Numbered from the stretch's first letter, positions 1 to 10,776 are shown. The stretch: 64,000 bases of DNA from Zygnema cylindricum (GCA_037447655.1 JBBHKE010003155.1:1-64000); one strand, 5' to 3'. The notes: generated by a model not told the origin, from the letters alone. A program made the numbers and translations.

Positions 1-905
1 TCTTAGGGGGATCTAATCAAAAATAAAGATTAAAAGATGTTGGAGAGAGCATCCAGTCAAATAAATGCAAAGAGAAGGGAAAAGAAACACTCACACCAAT
101 AGCTACAGGTTCTATACCGAAGAAGTTGCTAAAAAATTAGAGGCAAATGATATTGAAATCCGGGACTAAAACAACACGGTGGCAACTCATTTCATCCTCG
201 GGCGTCTTACTCAAACAATTGCTACCCGTCATCTCAATGTGGTCAAGGCAGCCGATATGTGAGAGGATTTTATTAACATTTATAGAAGTGGAACGATTCA
301 GCAACAACATCTGGCTGATCAAAAGTTGCAAGATGCTTGATTTTTTTAATGATCTGCCCAAGTTGTTTATGGAGTTTAAGGTTGCTCAAAAGCAAATGAC
401 TGAGAAAAAGAAGGGGTTTACTTTACTCATGAAGTTGCGAGATAACTATGAGAACATTGTTAACAGATACAAGATTTGCCAGACAATCGATGGGTCTGAA
501 ATTTTGTTTTTCGGATGATTATAGTCCAGGAAACCACAATGGCGATTTCGGAGAGGAGGCAAGAGTGTTCAAGCATTGGCTGTTAGAATTGATTGGAGGA
601 ATAAGGATTTCAAAAAACCGTAGGGAAATTTTGGTGGAGGAGGCAACGGAAAGGAATCTAATGGATCTAGATCTAGACCTCCAAAGAGGCTTTGTCTATT
701 TTGTAAAAAGCATGGACATTACATGGTGGAGTGAACTAGATTGTTGGAGTTGAGAATTTAGAAGGGGCAGATTAGTGGATCTACTAGAGGAAAGAAGAAG
801 GCACTTGTGATTACACAAATCATGGGAGAGGATGATGAGGATTCAGATAAAGACGATGGAGAACTTCTACTCAACGAGCAACAGAAGATGAAAGCTGAGC
901 TGGAG
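1..905 (+). pseudogene. Copia gag relic, same family as the 13.4-19.7 kb element
   Basis: Translation in shifting frames gives a decayed Gag. Around 180-330 the segment reading ILGRLTQTIATRHLNVVKAA, then IYRSGTIQQQHLADQKL, aligns with the Gag of the element at 14.4 kb (FILRYLTQALATFHLHIYKA, then IYRVGTIQELQLVEQKL). Around 690-725 a zinc-knuckle remnant (CLFCKKHGHYM) follows a basic stretch. In-frame stops (for example a TGA after KAADM near 283) and frameshifts show it is dead. The 5' end is cut by the window edge. Gag would form the retrotransposon particle. Confidence 0.7.
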
Positions 906-933
906 ATTCTAAGGAAGTAGAAATACGCCTTCG

Positions 934-1430
934 ACGGAATGAAAGATGCTCCCGAAGAAGGTTATATTATTGACTCAGGTGCCTTTAAACACATGTATAG
1001 AGAAAATCTTATGTTTACTAAAATAAGAAAGATCCCTATTGTAAAGATAGAGTTTGGGGATGTGAGAGTAGTAACCACAAGCTTAGTGCGATCTGTGGAT
1101 CTAAAACTCCTAGTTGAAGGCAAGACATCAATAGTCACTTTTTCAAATATTCTTTTGATTCTTAAGCTGAAAAAAAACCTTATCTCTATATCACTTTTAG
1201 ATGATAAACGTTTTAAGACTAGCACCAAGATATGAGTCTTTATAGCTAGCTATGACGATGAAGTATACTTCACAACTGAAAAGGGTAGCCAAGGAATGTT
1301 CACGTTGAATTTGAATAATGGAAAGAACGGAGTTTACTATGCTAGTGTTAATGACTTGATGATTTGGCATAAACGATCGGGTCATGTGCATCTAGATACA
1401 CAAAATGAAATGAAAAAGATGGGAGTAGTT
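934..1430 (+). pseudogene. Copia protease and GAG-pre-integrase relic
   Basis: The frame from about 939 contains IIDSGAFKHM, the Copia aspartic-protease active site with an intact DSG. It then follows the protease fold closely (KIRKIPIVKIEFGD, then KNLISISLLDDKRF), paralleling 15.49-15.79 kb of the complete-length element. A stop at 1233 breaks it. The continuation at 1296-1410 gives the pre-integrase signature MIWHKRSGHVHLDTQNEMKK. Homology ends near 1430 before the integrase core, so the element is truncated here. Confidence 0.75.
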
Positions 1431-2057
1431 TGTTGTTCTACAACCACCGTTGCAGGAGGAGAACCACCAGTAGTAGTGGAAGTAGACATTAAAACAACAA
1501 AAACTATCAAAACACCTACTCAACAGCCAACTTTGATCCAACACAGAATATGACTCAAAAGGCCAATATGCCTCAAATTTTACACACTGATACACAACAC
1601 ACTAAAATGAAAGATAGGGATATTGCAACCTAAATGACATAGTAAACCATAGGATATGATGTCTGGAAGCTTCCAAAAAAATTGCCCTTAGAAAATCATA
1701 TTCGCAAAACTAGATACTACAAAATTTGCTAAGTCCTAAGTTATATACTCACAGTGTGTATCTACTAGTCTACACTAATTTGGGTTACTGTTACTGCCAT
1801 TATTATCCTGACTAACGACAAACTATCCAACCTGTAAGTTATTGTACCGTTAGTACCTCAAAAACCCTAGTTACTATTTTCCAAAAACATAATTAATGGA
1901 AGACTATTTTTATTACACTAAACTACAAAACAATTTTTATTAAGACATTTTCAGATATCGAACCGTACACAAAACGTTCAAGATGTTTAGTTAGTGGGAG
2001 TCGCTAAAGTCCAACCAACTTTGGTCGTGTAGTACGAAGCACCTGAGTGCTTTGTCA
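1431..2057. other. No gene recognised
   Basis: AT-rich sequence with only short open frames and stops in all frames. It follows the point where Copia homology breaks off, so it may be decayed element or older filler. No repeat or RNA gene is apparent. Confidence 0.5.
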
Positions 2058-2126
2058 CTTGTGGTCCCATGTGAATCACGCTTGTGGTCCCTCGTGATTC
2101 ACGCTTGTGGTCCCAGGTAAATCGCG
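2058..2126 (+). repeat. Three 23-bp tandem repeats
   Basis: Three consecutive 23-bp units, each beginning CTTGTGGTCCC, at 2058-2080, 2081-2103 and 2104-2126. They differ at several positions in the second half of the unit. If the neighbouring LTR call is right, they lie near its far end. Confidence 0.8.
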
Positions 2127-2446
2127 TACGTTGTAACAAATTCAATCAAAGATGGTACCGTCAAACCATACCATACATTTCCGGAATACCTGGTTCAGAT
2201 TGGGTTCGTCCAATTCTGTGAATCCAAACGTCAACTACGTGACGCGTGTTGCTGACTATCGGCGCCACTCTATAAAACCTGCATGCGTTCTCTTGCCCAC
2301 ATGTGTCCCTGTTAAATTACAATATAATCTATTGTACTTTTGCTACTATAACTCTAATTGAGGTAAGTATTACAACAGACTACTTATAAAATATTATAAG
2401 TTATTTTAGCCTTATCTACGAAAATAAAGATTTCTAAATTACAACA
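2127..2446 (-). repeat. Candidate 3' LTR of a minus-strand Copia relic
   Basis: Read on the minus strand, the RNase H frame ends, then comes a purine tract (AAGGGGAG, complement of about 2447-2454), and immediately after it the sequence TGTTGTAATTTAG. This is the polypurine tract plus TG start expected at a 3' LTR. The inner end at 2446 is well placed; the outer end is not, since I find no matching 5' LTR or target duplication. Confidence 0.5.
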
Positions 2447-2469
2447 CTCCCCTTGATCTTTAGACTTAG

Positions 2470-2720
2470 TTACTCAGTTAGTCCAATAACATCTTTGCAA
2501 TATTGTAACTTAGAAGCAGGAAGAGCTTTTGTTAACATGTCAGCCACCATCTTCTTGTCCAGTAAATAACATAAATTAACGACTTTTGCAAGTACTTTTT
2601 CTCTAACAAAGTGAAGTCTAACATCTAAGTGTTTGCTCTTAAAGTGATGGCTGGTGTTAGAGGCAATTGCAATGGCTGTCTGGTTGTCACACCAGATAGC
2701 CTGATGACCAGTTTGCATAT
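2470..2720 (-). pseudogene. Copia RNase H C-terminal fragment
   Basis: The minus-strand frame reads IWCDNQTAIAIASN, then HHFKSKHLDVRLHFVREKV, then VADMLTKALPASKLQYCKD and stops. This is the typical C-terminal end of Copia RNase H, which removes RNA from the RNA/DNA hybrid. The fragment is cut on its N-terminal side at 2720-2721, where a plus-strand LTR-like sequence starts. It is followed on its own strand by a polypurine tract and LTR start. It represents the 3' end of a minus-strand element. Confidence 0.8.
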
Positions 2721-3060
2721 TGTTGAAAATCATGTATTTTCTAGGTCTGAATAGGAAAAAGAAAAGGAAAAGTCAGCAAAGGCGGCTTGCTTCTCGCTCC
2801 ACTCTTCAGTCCCCATACTTGTTCCAATCACTAAAGACATGAGAGAGAGTTTGAACCATGGGTGCCTATGCTGTCCAAAGGAGACAGAGAACATGCTAGA
2901 TTTAGTTTGTATCAAAAAGTGGTTGCCGACATCAGGATTTGATCCCGGTACCTAACGTCCCCCAAACTAGCCGGTAGCCAGTAGCTTTATCCTATAGTCT
3001 AAGACCAGTACTAAAGTATTTAAGAAAGGATAACTATATAAACATTGTCGATCTGATCTT
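2721..3060 (+). repeat. Partial LTR of the 991-bp-LTR Copia family
   Basis: It starts TGTTGAAAATCATG and TTTTCTAGGTCTGAATAG. This matches the start of the LTR at 13379 (TGTTGAAATTATTAG, then TTTTCTAGGTCTAAATAG). Similarity continues through CCATACTTGTT, a CATGG block and a tRNA-T-arm-like block. It fades near 3060, so only about the first third of an LTR remains. It separates the RNase H and Gag fragments of the minus-strand relic. Confidence 0.65.
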
Positions 3061-3434
3061 TCGGTCTCAACCCTTGACGTTGTTGCTGGTGGTGCTGCTG
3101 CCGGTATCGCCTTCGGCAATGGTGTTACTTGAGTTGCAACTCCTTCCTTTTCTCCTTCCATGACAATCTCTTCTCTTTCCTCATCTTCATCCTCGGTGAT
3201 GGTGGCAGCTGTTCTACCAACTGTAGATCCGGAGGTGCCAGAAAAACGTGTCCCTCCAAACCCAGGTGGAGGTGGGCATCGAATTTGTCCAGACACTATG
3301 CCACATAGATGCTTCTCAAATAGTTCTCCCTCCATCATCATTTCCCAATAAAGAAAGTCTGATCCATCGTTGAGTTCTGAAGATCCAATGCCGTACCGCA
3401 GCCCGATTCCATGTGAGTTCCGTACAGCGTTCAC
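3061..3434 (-). pseudogene. Copia gag N-terminal fragment
   Basis: The minus-strand frame contains SDFLYWEMMMEGELFEKHLC, matching the Gag start of the 14.4-kb element (SGFIYWEAMMMGALYEK). A proline/glycine stretch and an acidic run (EDEDEEREE) follow. This is the 5' end of the minus-strand relic whose RNase H end lies at 2470-2720; the pol centre is missing. No convincing primer site or 5' LTR is seen beyond 3434. Confidence 0.65.
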
Positions 3435-3575
3435 TCTGTACCGTACATGAGTACATAATCAAGTTCCTATCCTGCCCGTACTTTAGGCCATATGCTACCG
3501 TACAGACCTGTTACGTCACAAAGACACAATTAGTATGAGTTGGATCAATAATACCCGCCGACGTCTTACGGCATG

Positions 3576-3701
3576 ACATATATAATATATATATAACATA
3601 CATATATAATTATATAAATATAATATATAAACAGATTATGTATACATATATATATAATTATATACATATATACATATGTATTATATAATTATATATTTAT
3701 A

Positions 3702-3777
<76 letters not shown>

Positions 3778-3781
3778 AAAT

Positions 3782-3856
<75 letters not shown>

Positions 3857-3882
3857 ATATATATGTATATATAAAATTATAA

Positions 3883-3935
<53 letters not shown>

Positions 3936-3939
3936 AAAT

Positions 3940-3983
<44 letters not shown>

Positions 3984-4160
3984 AAATTATAAATATATAT
4001 ATATACATATATATATAATATATTATATATATATATAATTTTATATATATAATATATAATATATATATAATTATATATATATATATATATATTATATCTA
4101 TTATATATATTATATATATAAATATATATATTATAATATATTTATATATATATATATATA
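3576..4160. repeat. AT-rich TA microsatellite tract
   Basis: Almost pure (TA)n with interruptions such as GTATATATAAAATTATAAA that recur several times, so the tract is a higher-order array as well as a simple repeat. A shorter (TA) block at about 4341-4374 abuts the LTR at 4375. Open frames here encode only Ile/Tyr runs and are not genes. Confidence 0.95.
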
Positions 4161-4338
4161 CTGCCAAGTGTCTGCTTGTTTTTTACCTGCTTGCCAACAG
4201 CCCTCATGTTTGCTCACCGACCAACTATAAATAAATAATATGTTTGCCAACCGCCTGTCTGTCTGCCTGTTTGTATATATGTCTATATATATGTATCTGT
4301 ATGACTTATATATATACAGATGCAGATAGGCAGGCAGT

Positions 4339-4374
<36 letters not shown>

Positions 4375-4378
<4 letters not shown>

Positions 4379-4900
4379 AGGTTCAATTTTGAGAATCGGG
4401 CGTCAGCCGATTCTTCATTAATTTGTGTTTGTGGCATACAGACGCGATTCATGTTTCGCGACCTATGAAATATTCGATGTGTACGGTGAAGCAGCAGGAC
4501 TTTTGTACGGCCGATACTGCAACGATGCTGCATCGATCCTGCCACATTCTGTTTCGGTTTACAGAAAGAGATTTCTGGAAGAGATGGTTAGCTCGAGGTA
4601 GCTCAGAAGCTGTAGGCTATGGCCGGCGCACCTTCGCGTGTATGTGGTCATATTTGCTAGAGGGAGTTTGGTTAGTATTGTTTATTTGTTTACTTGTTCT
4701 TTGTTTAGGTAGAGGGAATTTAGTGGGTAAGTGGGAGTGAGTAGATTATCACAAGTTATGTAGAGTGATCTCTGAATATGTGTTAAGGAGGGGGAAAGCC
4801 TCTGGTGAAATAAAAACATTTATTTTGCTGGATATATTTATTGTATTTATCTTGCTTCCGCTGTGGTGCATTTGTTATTTTTTTGTCTTGCATTCTTTCA
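4375..4900 (+). repeat. 5' LTR of chimeric Copia element
   Basis: Begins TGTTAGGTTC and ends TTCTTTCA, followed by a tRNA primer site. The distal 400 bp match the 3' LTR at 9005-9633 closely (for example GCAGCAGGACTTTTGTACGG, then the TTATTTTGCTGGATAT region). The first about 110 bp do not match, and lengths differ (526 versus 629 bp). It sits directly in a TA tract, and its flank does not match the 3' flank, so the two LTRs probably came from different insertions. Confidence 0.8.
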
Positions 4901-4902
4901 AT

Positions 4903-4914
4903 TGGTATCGGAGC
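4903..4914 (+). promoter_or_regulatory. Primer binding site, initiator tRNA-Met type
   Basis: TGGTATCGGAGC two bases after the LTR CA. The usual plant Copia site, complementary to the 3' end of initiator tRNA-Met, is TGGTATCAGAGC; this copy differs by one base. The same variant occurs at 46325. Confidence 0.8.
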
Positions 4915-4943
4915 AGGATTAGTGCTCCACATTTTGTGTCATA

Positions 4944-5990
4944 GTGGCGAGTGTGGCTGCGATGGGGAGAAACAAAAACAAGGCTTCCCCCTTTACGCCA
5001 TCCTCATCCTTTCCTCCTTTGGAGACTTGGGCAGACCAATCTGATCCTCCCAGAGAACCGGGTGAAGCTAGCTTTGGAGTTGTGGATCCTCATCCTCCGG
5101 ATCCGCTGATACAGGAGCAAGTTGGAGGAGCCGGTGTCACGGAGGGGCAATTAAGCTCACTTTTCGATAGACTTCTCGGCCTCATGGATCAACAATTTTC
5201 TGACCTTAATCGAAGGATCCCGAATCTGAGCCGAGGCAATCCGAATGACGATTATCGTAATGGAGGAAATCAAGATGATGCGAACAAAGTGGAGAAAACT
5301 ATTGTCGATGATGATTCGGATCTAGAAGAAGGAGGCGAGCAAGAAAATTCTTATTCTATGCCGGGGAAATCCGTGATATTCAACAGCACCAACTATGCAA
5401 CGTGGAAAAAATATATCAAGACCCAATTGGCATTGCATCACCTTTGGAAGGTGGTAAACGGAGAGGAGAAGCGCCCAGATTCCGACCAACTTGCTCAAGG
5501 AAAGTGGAAACGAAAGGACTTAGCAGTTATCGTCGGGCTTATGCAATCCTGCACGCCCACTATTCATGAGCATTTCCTCCCTGACGGGACAGCCCATGAG
5601 TGCTGGAAGGCCCTCGCGAATCAATTCGAAAAAGGTGGCCAAAATAAGGGCCAACATATTTTCAGAGACTATATGCATTTTAAGTTTAGACAAAATGAGT
5701 CAGTAGATGATGCACTGAAAAGGTATAATATCATCATAGAAAATCTGCTCAATAATGGTAGGATAATCATGGACGAGGATAAGGTTACAAGACTTCTAAA
5801 TGCCCTTCTAAAAAAATAACTTCATTTAAAGCAAATCTTAAGTGTAAGAGATAATTGCACGTATGAATATGCTGTTAATTTTCTGAAAAATGCAAAAGAA
5901 GAAGGCAGTCATTCAAAGAGGTCTAGTAGTACAGGAACTCTCAATGTAACCTCTCTCGATGCCACGAACATTAATTATCTCCGCGGTAAA
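4944..5990 (+). pseudogene. Copia Gag, first copy
   Basis: A frame opens at ATG 4944 and runs to a TAA at about 5817. It gives an acidic/proline-rich N-terminus and then the Gag core (NSTNYATWKKYI, then LMQSCTPTIHEHFL, then ECWKALANQFEKG). Gag homology continues beyond the stop (NCTYEYAVNFLKNAKEE) and then shifts frame near 5990. The related element at 46.4 kb has the same core (SCASSMHEHLL, then CWTALQNAFEKG). The copy is broken by a nonsense codon and a frameshift. Confidence 0.8.
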
Positions 5991-5995
5991 GTTAA

Positions 5996-6479
5996 GTGGT
6001 AGAGGTGGAGGTCCTAGAGGTACTAGTGGAGGTTTTAGATGAAAGGAGCAATCAAGCGGCTCTAGAGATAAGAAATTTCAGACCGGTGACATCACCTGTT
6101 ATCGCTGTAACAAGCCTGGACATGTCTCCGCAGCTTGCCCGGATAAGGACAAGCAATGCCACTATTGTGGAAAGTGGGGCCACATCAGCCCGCAATGCTT
6201 CTCTAAAAATGACGTTGGCGGCAGAGGCGGTCGCAATGGCGGTCGAAGAGGCGGTCAACATGGAGGCAAAGGCCGTGGCCGTGGAGGTCGCTTCGGTGGC
6301 CATGGAAACTTTTTCGATTCAAACATTTTCGAAGAAGAAGGCGGTCAAACTTTCGCCTTACTAAATTTTCTTGCCACCACGTCTGACGACACCAAATCCG
6401 GAAAAGATTGGGTGATCGATTCGGGTACGTCACACCACGTCTGCACGGACACAACCCTATTTGATGAAATGCCCAAATA
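5996..6479 (+). pseudogene. Copia nucleocapsid (two CCHC knuckles, RGG box) and protease start
   Basis: After the frameshift, one frame reads two adjacent CCHC zinc knuckles (CYRCNKPGHVSAAC and CHYCGKWGHISPQC). A Gly/Arg-rich run of RGG type follows, then the protease start DWVIDSGTSHHVCTD with an intact DSG. A TAA at about 6477 ends the frame. Knuckles would bind genomic RNA and the protease would cut Gag-Pol. Confidence 0.8.
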
Positions 6480-7575
6480 ACGATTTCGAAGCACATCACG
6501 GTGGCAAGCGGTGACGTCATCACGATTGGAACAATTGGTACCGTACGGCTAAATCTGCCGACATACGGAGCCAATGGAATTGAACATCTAACTGAAACAA
6601 AATTGTTAAACGCACTATATATTCCTAACGGTTCGATGAACCTTCTTTGCGTACCACAAATCCAACGAACTGGATGTAGCATCCTCTCGTACGGTGACGG
6701 GACAATTTAAATATTACGAAAAGACAGAACTGTAATTGGAGAAGGCATGGTGACAGAATCCATGCAAAGCAAGCTCAACTGGAAACGACCGACCACGCAT
6801 CCAACTCCCAATGGTATAATAAGCCAAATTTCTGAGCTTAAGGAAAATCTGAGCCTATGGCATCATCGTATGTGCCACACCTCAGAGGGAAACTTACGGC
6901 GCATAATCAAAACCGGTTGTGTAACCGGTTTAGACCTCGCATCCGGAGAGAAAGTCAATGGATGTGAAGGTTGCAGAAAAGGTCGACAAATTCGCAAACC
7001 TCACCCAATCAAGGATCCCAATTATAGGGCCCAAAACTTATAAGAGCTCGTCCACGTCGATTTATGTGGACATATAAAACCGGAAATCGTCGGTGGAAAT
7101 CGGTACTTCATGGTTATCGTAGATGATTTCTCTCGTTACTCTTAGATTTATCTTCTAAAACGGAAATCTGACGCATTTGAGAAGTTCAAAGAGTGGCATG
7201 TTATGGCAGAACGTCAGTGTGACCGGAAATTGAAATCTATTCGGTGGGATAATAGTGGAGAATTTATAATCTTCGAGGGCTATTGTAAGGAATGGGGAAT
7301 TCGACAACAATTCACCGCACCTTATTCTCCGGAATCAAACGGAGTTGCCAAGAGGAAGAACCGGACACTGCAAGAAATGGTCCGGGCAATGGTCCACACT
7401 TTGAGGAATCTAATTTATTTATGGGGAGAAGCAATTCTTACGGCAAACTACATTTGCAATCGCCGCCTTACTTCCGTTTCCGGAGATAAGACTCCCTATG
7501 AACTGTGGCATGGCAGAAATCCCACAATCAATCATCTTCGAATTTGGGGATGTCGTGCCACGGTTTATATTGAAC
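6480..7575 (+). pseudogene. Copia protease end and integrase, first copy, truncated
   Basis: One frame, with stops at about 6708, 7041 and 7144, encodes VRLNLP, then the GAG-pre-integrase HHCC region (LWHHRMCHTSEGN, then GCEGCRKGRQ). The integrase core follows: HVDLCGH, VIVDDFSRYS, then SPESNGVAKRKNRTLQEM. The usual catalytic Glu of the NG-x-A-E-R-K motif reads Lys here. After IWGCRATVYIEHTKRK, homology jumps into a second gag-pro segment at about 7575, so the rest of integrase, RT and RNase H are absent. Confidence 0.8.
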
Positions 7576-8301
7576 ATACTAAGAGGAAGGGATGGTGGAG
7601 GTCGCGGTGGCAGTTATGGTGGTCGTGGCGGCGGCCGAATTGGTGGACGAGGCGGTGGTCGCTTCAACGGCCATGGATATTTCTTTAACTCTGAAAATTT
7701 TGAAGGCGACGGAGGAGGACAGATATTCTCTTGTCTGAACCTGTCTGCTCCTCTCAGTGATACATATTCGTTTGTGGATTCGCCTACATCACCTTTTTAT
7801 GATCTTGTAATTGAACGAGATTGGATAATTGATTTGGGTGCGTCATACCACGTGTGTACTGACGTCACCTTATTTGACGACTTGGTTGAACTGACGGCGC
7901 CTAAGATTAGAACGGTTGCGAACAGCCAATTTGTTAACGTGGACCATATTGGTAGTGTAAGGTTAAGCTTACCAGTTTGGAAATCCGACGGAACAAAATT
8001 CTCCACTGAAATAAAGTTGACGAACGTCGTGTATTTGCCGACCGGTTCAGTAAATCTATTGTCTGTACCGCAGCTTCAAATCATCGGCTGCAGCGTAATT
8101 TCACATTGTGACGGATCCATCAAGATCGTACGGGAAGATGGCTCTGTGATTGGAGAAGGATTTGTGACGGACTCCATGTACAACAAACTGTGTTGGAAAC
8201 GACCAAAGTCTGACATTTCTACGGACAAATCTGTCAAGCATTTTGGAGAAGAAAAATCAAGATGTCATTTCTCCTTCGAAGAGATTGACTCATTCGTTTA
8301 A
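7576..8301 (+). pseudogene. Second Copia gag C-terminus and protease joined to integrase
   Basis: Starting abruptly inside the integrase frame, the sequence encodes an RGG-rich stretch (GGRGGSYGGRGGGRIGGRG). It goes on to FNGHGYFFNSENFEG and a protease domain (DWIIDLGASYHVCTDVTLFD, then VNLLSVPQL) that parallels 6300-6760 of the first copy. The active site reads DLG instead of DSG. Homology ends after CWKRPKSD, before the HHCC region. This is the marker of recombination between two related copies. Confidence 0.8.
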
Positions 8302-8995
8302 AAAAAATGACATCGTGAAAAAATGCGGCTGGTGACCTGCAGTCGTATTTTGAAGATGAAGGTCGAGGGAATGGACGTAAAAAACGACATTCTCTAATTT
8401 GGAGTTGAAGTAAAATTGAAGTGAACAGTGAAGAGAGGCGAAAGAAGAATGGAAAATTAAGAAATTAATTCCGTGCGTGCTTTCAATTTCGCATACGCAC
8501 ACGTTGATTAACGTTGATGGAAGTTATTCGTTTGAAGAGGAGAATGTGACGGCACGGAATTCTCGGTTGTCATAATTTTGAGAGGAATGTGAATACGGCA
8601 AACCTGTTCGATTGCTACGGGAAATGCAGATTATTAATGTCTGCAGTTTAATTGAGGGGCGACTGAATCCTTTAAGCAGTTCGGTGTTGGGTACAGTGTC
8701 CGTAACATGGTCAAGAGGGGGCGATCATACGCCATTTTTACCGCTTCCCAATTACGAGGGGGTTTGGCGGATATTTTGAGAAACGGTTGTGTGGACGACG
8801 TTGATGGAATTCCGGACAAAGTGTTTTGAGTGTTTTTTTTTTATGTTGGTTTCGTAGATTCATTGTTTCGTGCAGTTTTATGTTTTTTTTTCGTTTGGAG
8901 TTGTGTTGTTTAGTGCGTTCTGTGCCATTAGTCCAGCGCACGTATGAATTTCAGATATTTTGGTCGCAGTTGCAGTTTGACAATTCTCCCAATAT
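8302..8995. other. Non-coding 3' part of chimeric Copia, origin unclear
   Basis: No RT or RNase H motif is detectable. Short frames only. The stretch ends in a purine tract (GAGGGGGA at 8996-9003) just before the 3' LTR, so it is the internal 3' end of the element that supplied the right half. Confidence 0.5.
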
Positions 8996-9004
8996 GAGGG
9001 GGAT

Positions 9005-9633
9005 TGTTAGGATATTGGGCGAATCGGCGTCTACCGAAATCGCGCCGTTAAATGTTTTGGTTCGGTTCTATGTTGTTTCGTTAGTCCTTTTTTGTGTGTA
9101 CGTTTCGGTATAGTACTTTCGGTACTTGTTGTCTAAAGTGAATCGGACGTCTATCAATTTGATTCAATATTGGCGAAGAGCGACGCGATTCGCGTCACCG
9201 GAAATATTCAATGTGTACGGCGAAGCAGCAGGACTTTTGTACGGCCGATACTGCAACGATGCTGCATCGATCCTGCCACATTCTGTTTCGGTTTACAGAA
9301 AGAGATTTCTGGAAGAGAAAGGTAGCTCGAGGTAGCTCAGGAGCTGTAGACTATGGCCGGCGCACCTTCGCATGTATTTGGTCATCTTTGGTAGAGGGAG
9401 TTTGGTTAGTATTGTTTCTTTGTTTACTTGTTGTTTGTTTATGTAGAGGGTATTTAGTGGGTAAGTGGGAGTGAGTAGATTATCACAAGTTATGTAGAGT
9501 GATATCTGAATTTGTATTAAGGAGGGAGAAAGCCTCTGGTGAAATAAAAACATTTATTTTGCTGGATATCTTTATTGTCTTATCTTGCTTCCGCTGTGGT
9601 GCATTTGTTATTTTTTTGTCTTGCTTTCTTTCA
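9005..9633 (+). repeat. 3' LTR of chimeric Copia element
   Basis: Starts TGTTAGGATATTGGGC after a purine tract and ends TTTCTTTCA at 9633. From about 9180 it matches the 5' LTR. The first about 180 bp are unrelated to the 5' LTR start and include GAATCGG-type repeats. No 5-bp duplication is shared with the sequence before 4375. Confidence 0.8.
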
Positions 9634-10599
9634 TGATTTAGTGCGCCTTTGAGAGAATCGCGTATCGGTGACCCGCTCGCAACTCTAGGGTTTCTGGAGG
9701 GCAAAAGTGCCCGCGCGTTCAATAAAACAGAAAAATCTTAAAGAGTGCAGCGCCAAAGGTCACAAAAGTCAACAATCCGAATCCGACATTGTATTTTTTC
9801 AAAATCTGAACACCAGAAATCCGGCCAGGTTATTGCACACTCCTAAATTGTTACCACGTACTCGATACGCATTTCCGAAAAAAGAAAAGTTAACCGAAAC
9901 TCGATTTTTCTCGCCCGTACCCTAACAAGGGTCCGGCCCATGTAATTGTAACTTAGCCAACTTACTTTGTATTTTAGCGAAGATTCTCAATACACGGTTT
10001 TTAAATGTCCAATGTGTAACCAACGAAAATGTTAACTAAGGCTGTGACAACTGTATCAGTCGACAATGTACGTAACAGCTGTCAACGTCTACAATATATA
10101 TTGACGCACCTTAGGGTATGGCCCCATGTGGCTAAGTTCGGGTTTTTTTCTGTCGTTTTTTTTTCAAACTAAGCGCCGTACTGCTTAAGTTGCGACCGTA
10201 CGAAAAAATCGCAAATTTGTTGAGTACAATTTGAGTCATTCTTGAACTTAGGATGTACGAAAAGTTGTCGTCTTGCGTTTTTCCGACCCACTGTCACGTC
10301 AAATTCAAACTTATCATAAAACACATCAACAATGTGTTTTAAGCTAAGTAAATCCGTATACACCAATAGGAAAATATATTCCCAAGTGTGAAAAGTTTTT
10401 AAAAGTTTTTGACGGTTGAAAAAAGTATATGGCTGTTCGTTTTTGTCTGCATGCACCTTCAACGATTATTTTTTGCACGGGTCTCGATGCTGCAATGTCA
10501 TTTAACGCAAAGTTGAAAAATATGTGAAGGTGAAAAATCTGCGAAGTCATGGCGGCCGAGCTGGCGAGGTTTACGCAAAGGCATGTCGTACAACCACAG
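9634..10599. other. Repeat-derived DNA without genes
   Basis: Contains a member of the dispersed CATGGGGACAC family (about 9926-10010, with CCCATGTAATTGTAACTTAG and TTTGTATTTTAGCGAAGATT). A second terminus of that family, GGCCCCATGTGGCTAAG, lies at about 10120. The rest has short frames only. Confidence 0.6.
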
Positions 10600-10776
10600 C
10601 TGTAAGGCTGGACGTCTACGATGTCACGCAATGACATGCGACATACCAAATCGTTTCAAAAATTACAATGTGTCTTGCGACGCTTCAAAAGGTTTCGAAA
10701 AAATACGGTGCGGCAAAGACAACGATTTGGTACGTGACATGTCTTTGCGTGACATCGTAGACGTACAACCTTACAG
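10600..10776. repeat. Foldback element with 56-bp inverted arms
   Basis: The left arm 10600-10657 starts CTGTAAGGCTGGACGTCTAC; the right arm 10721-10776 ends GTAGACGTACAACCTTACAG. The arms are inverted copies with a few mismatches, enclosing about 63 bp. A related single arm is visible near 21430-21480. Confidence 0.8.

Noticed and set aside
3877-4167. 96-residue minus-strand open frame
   Set aside because: Consists of Ile/Tyr runs produced by the TA microsatellite; no gene signal.
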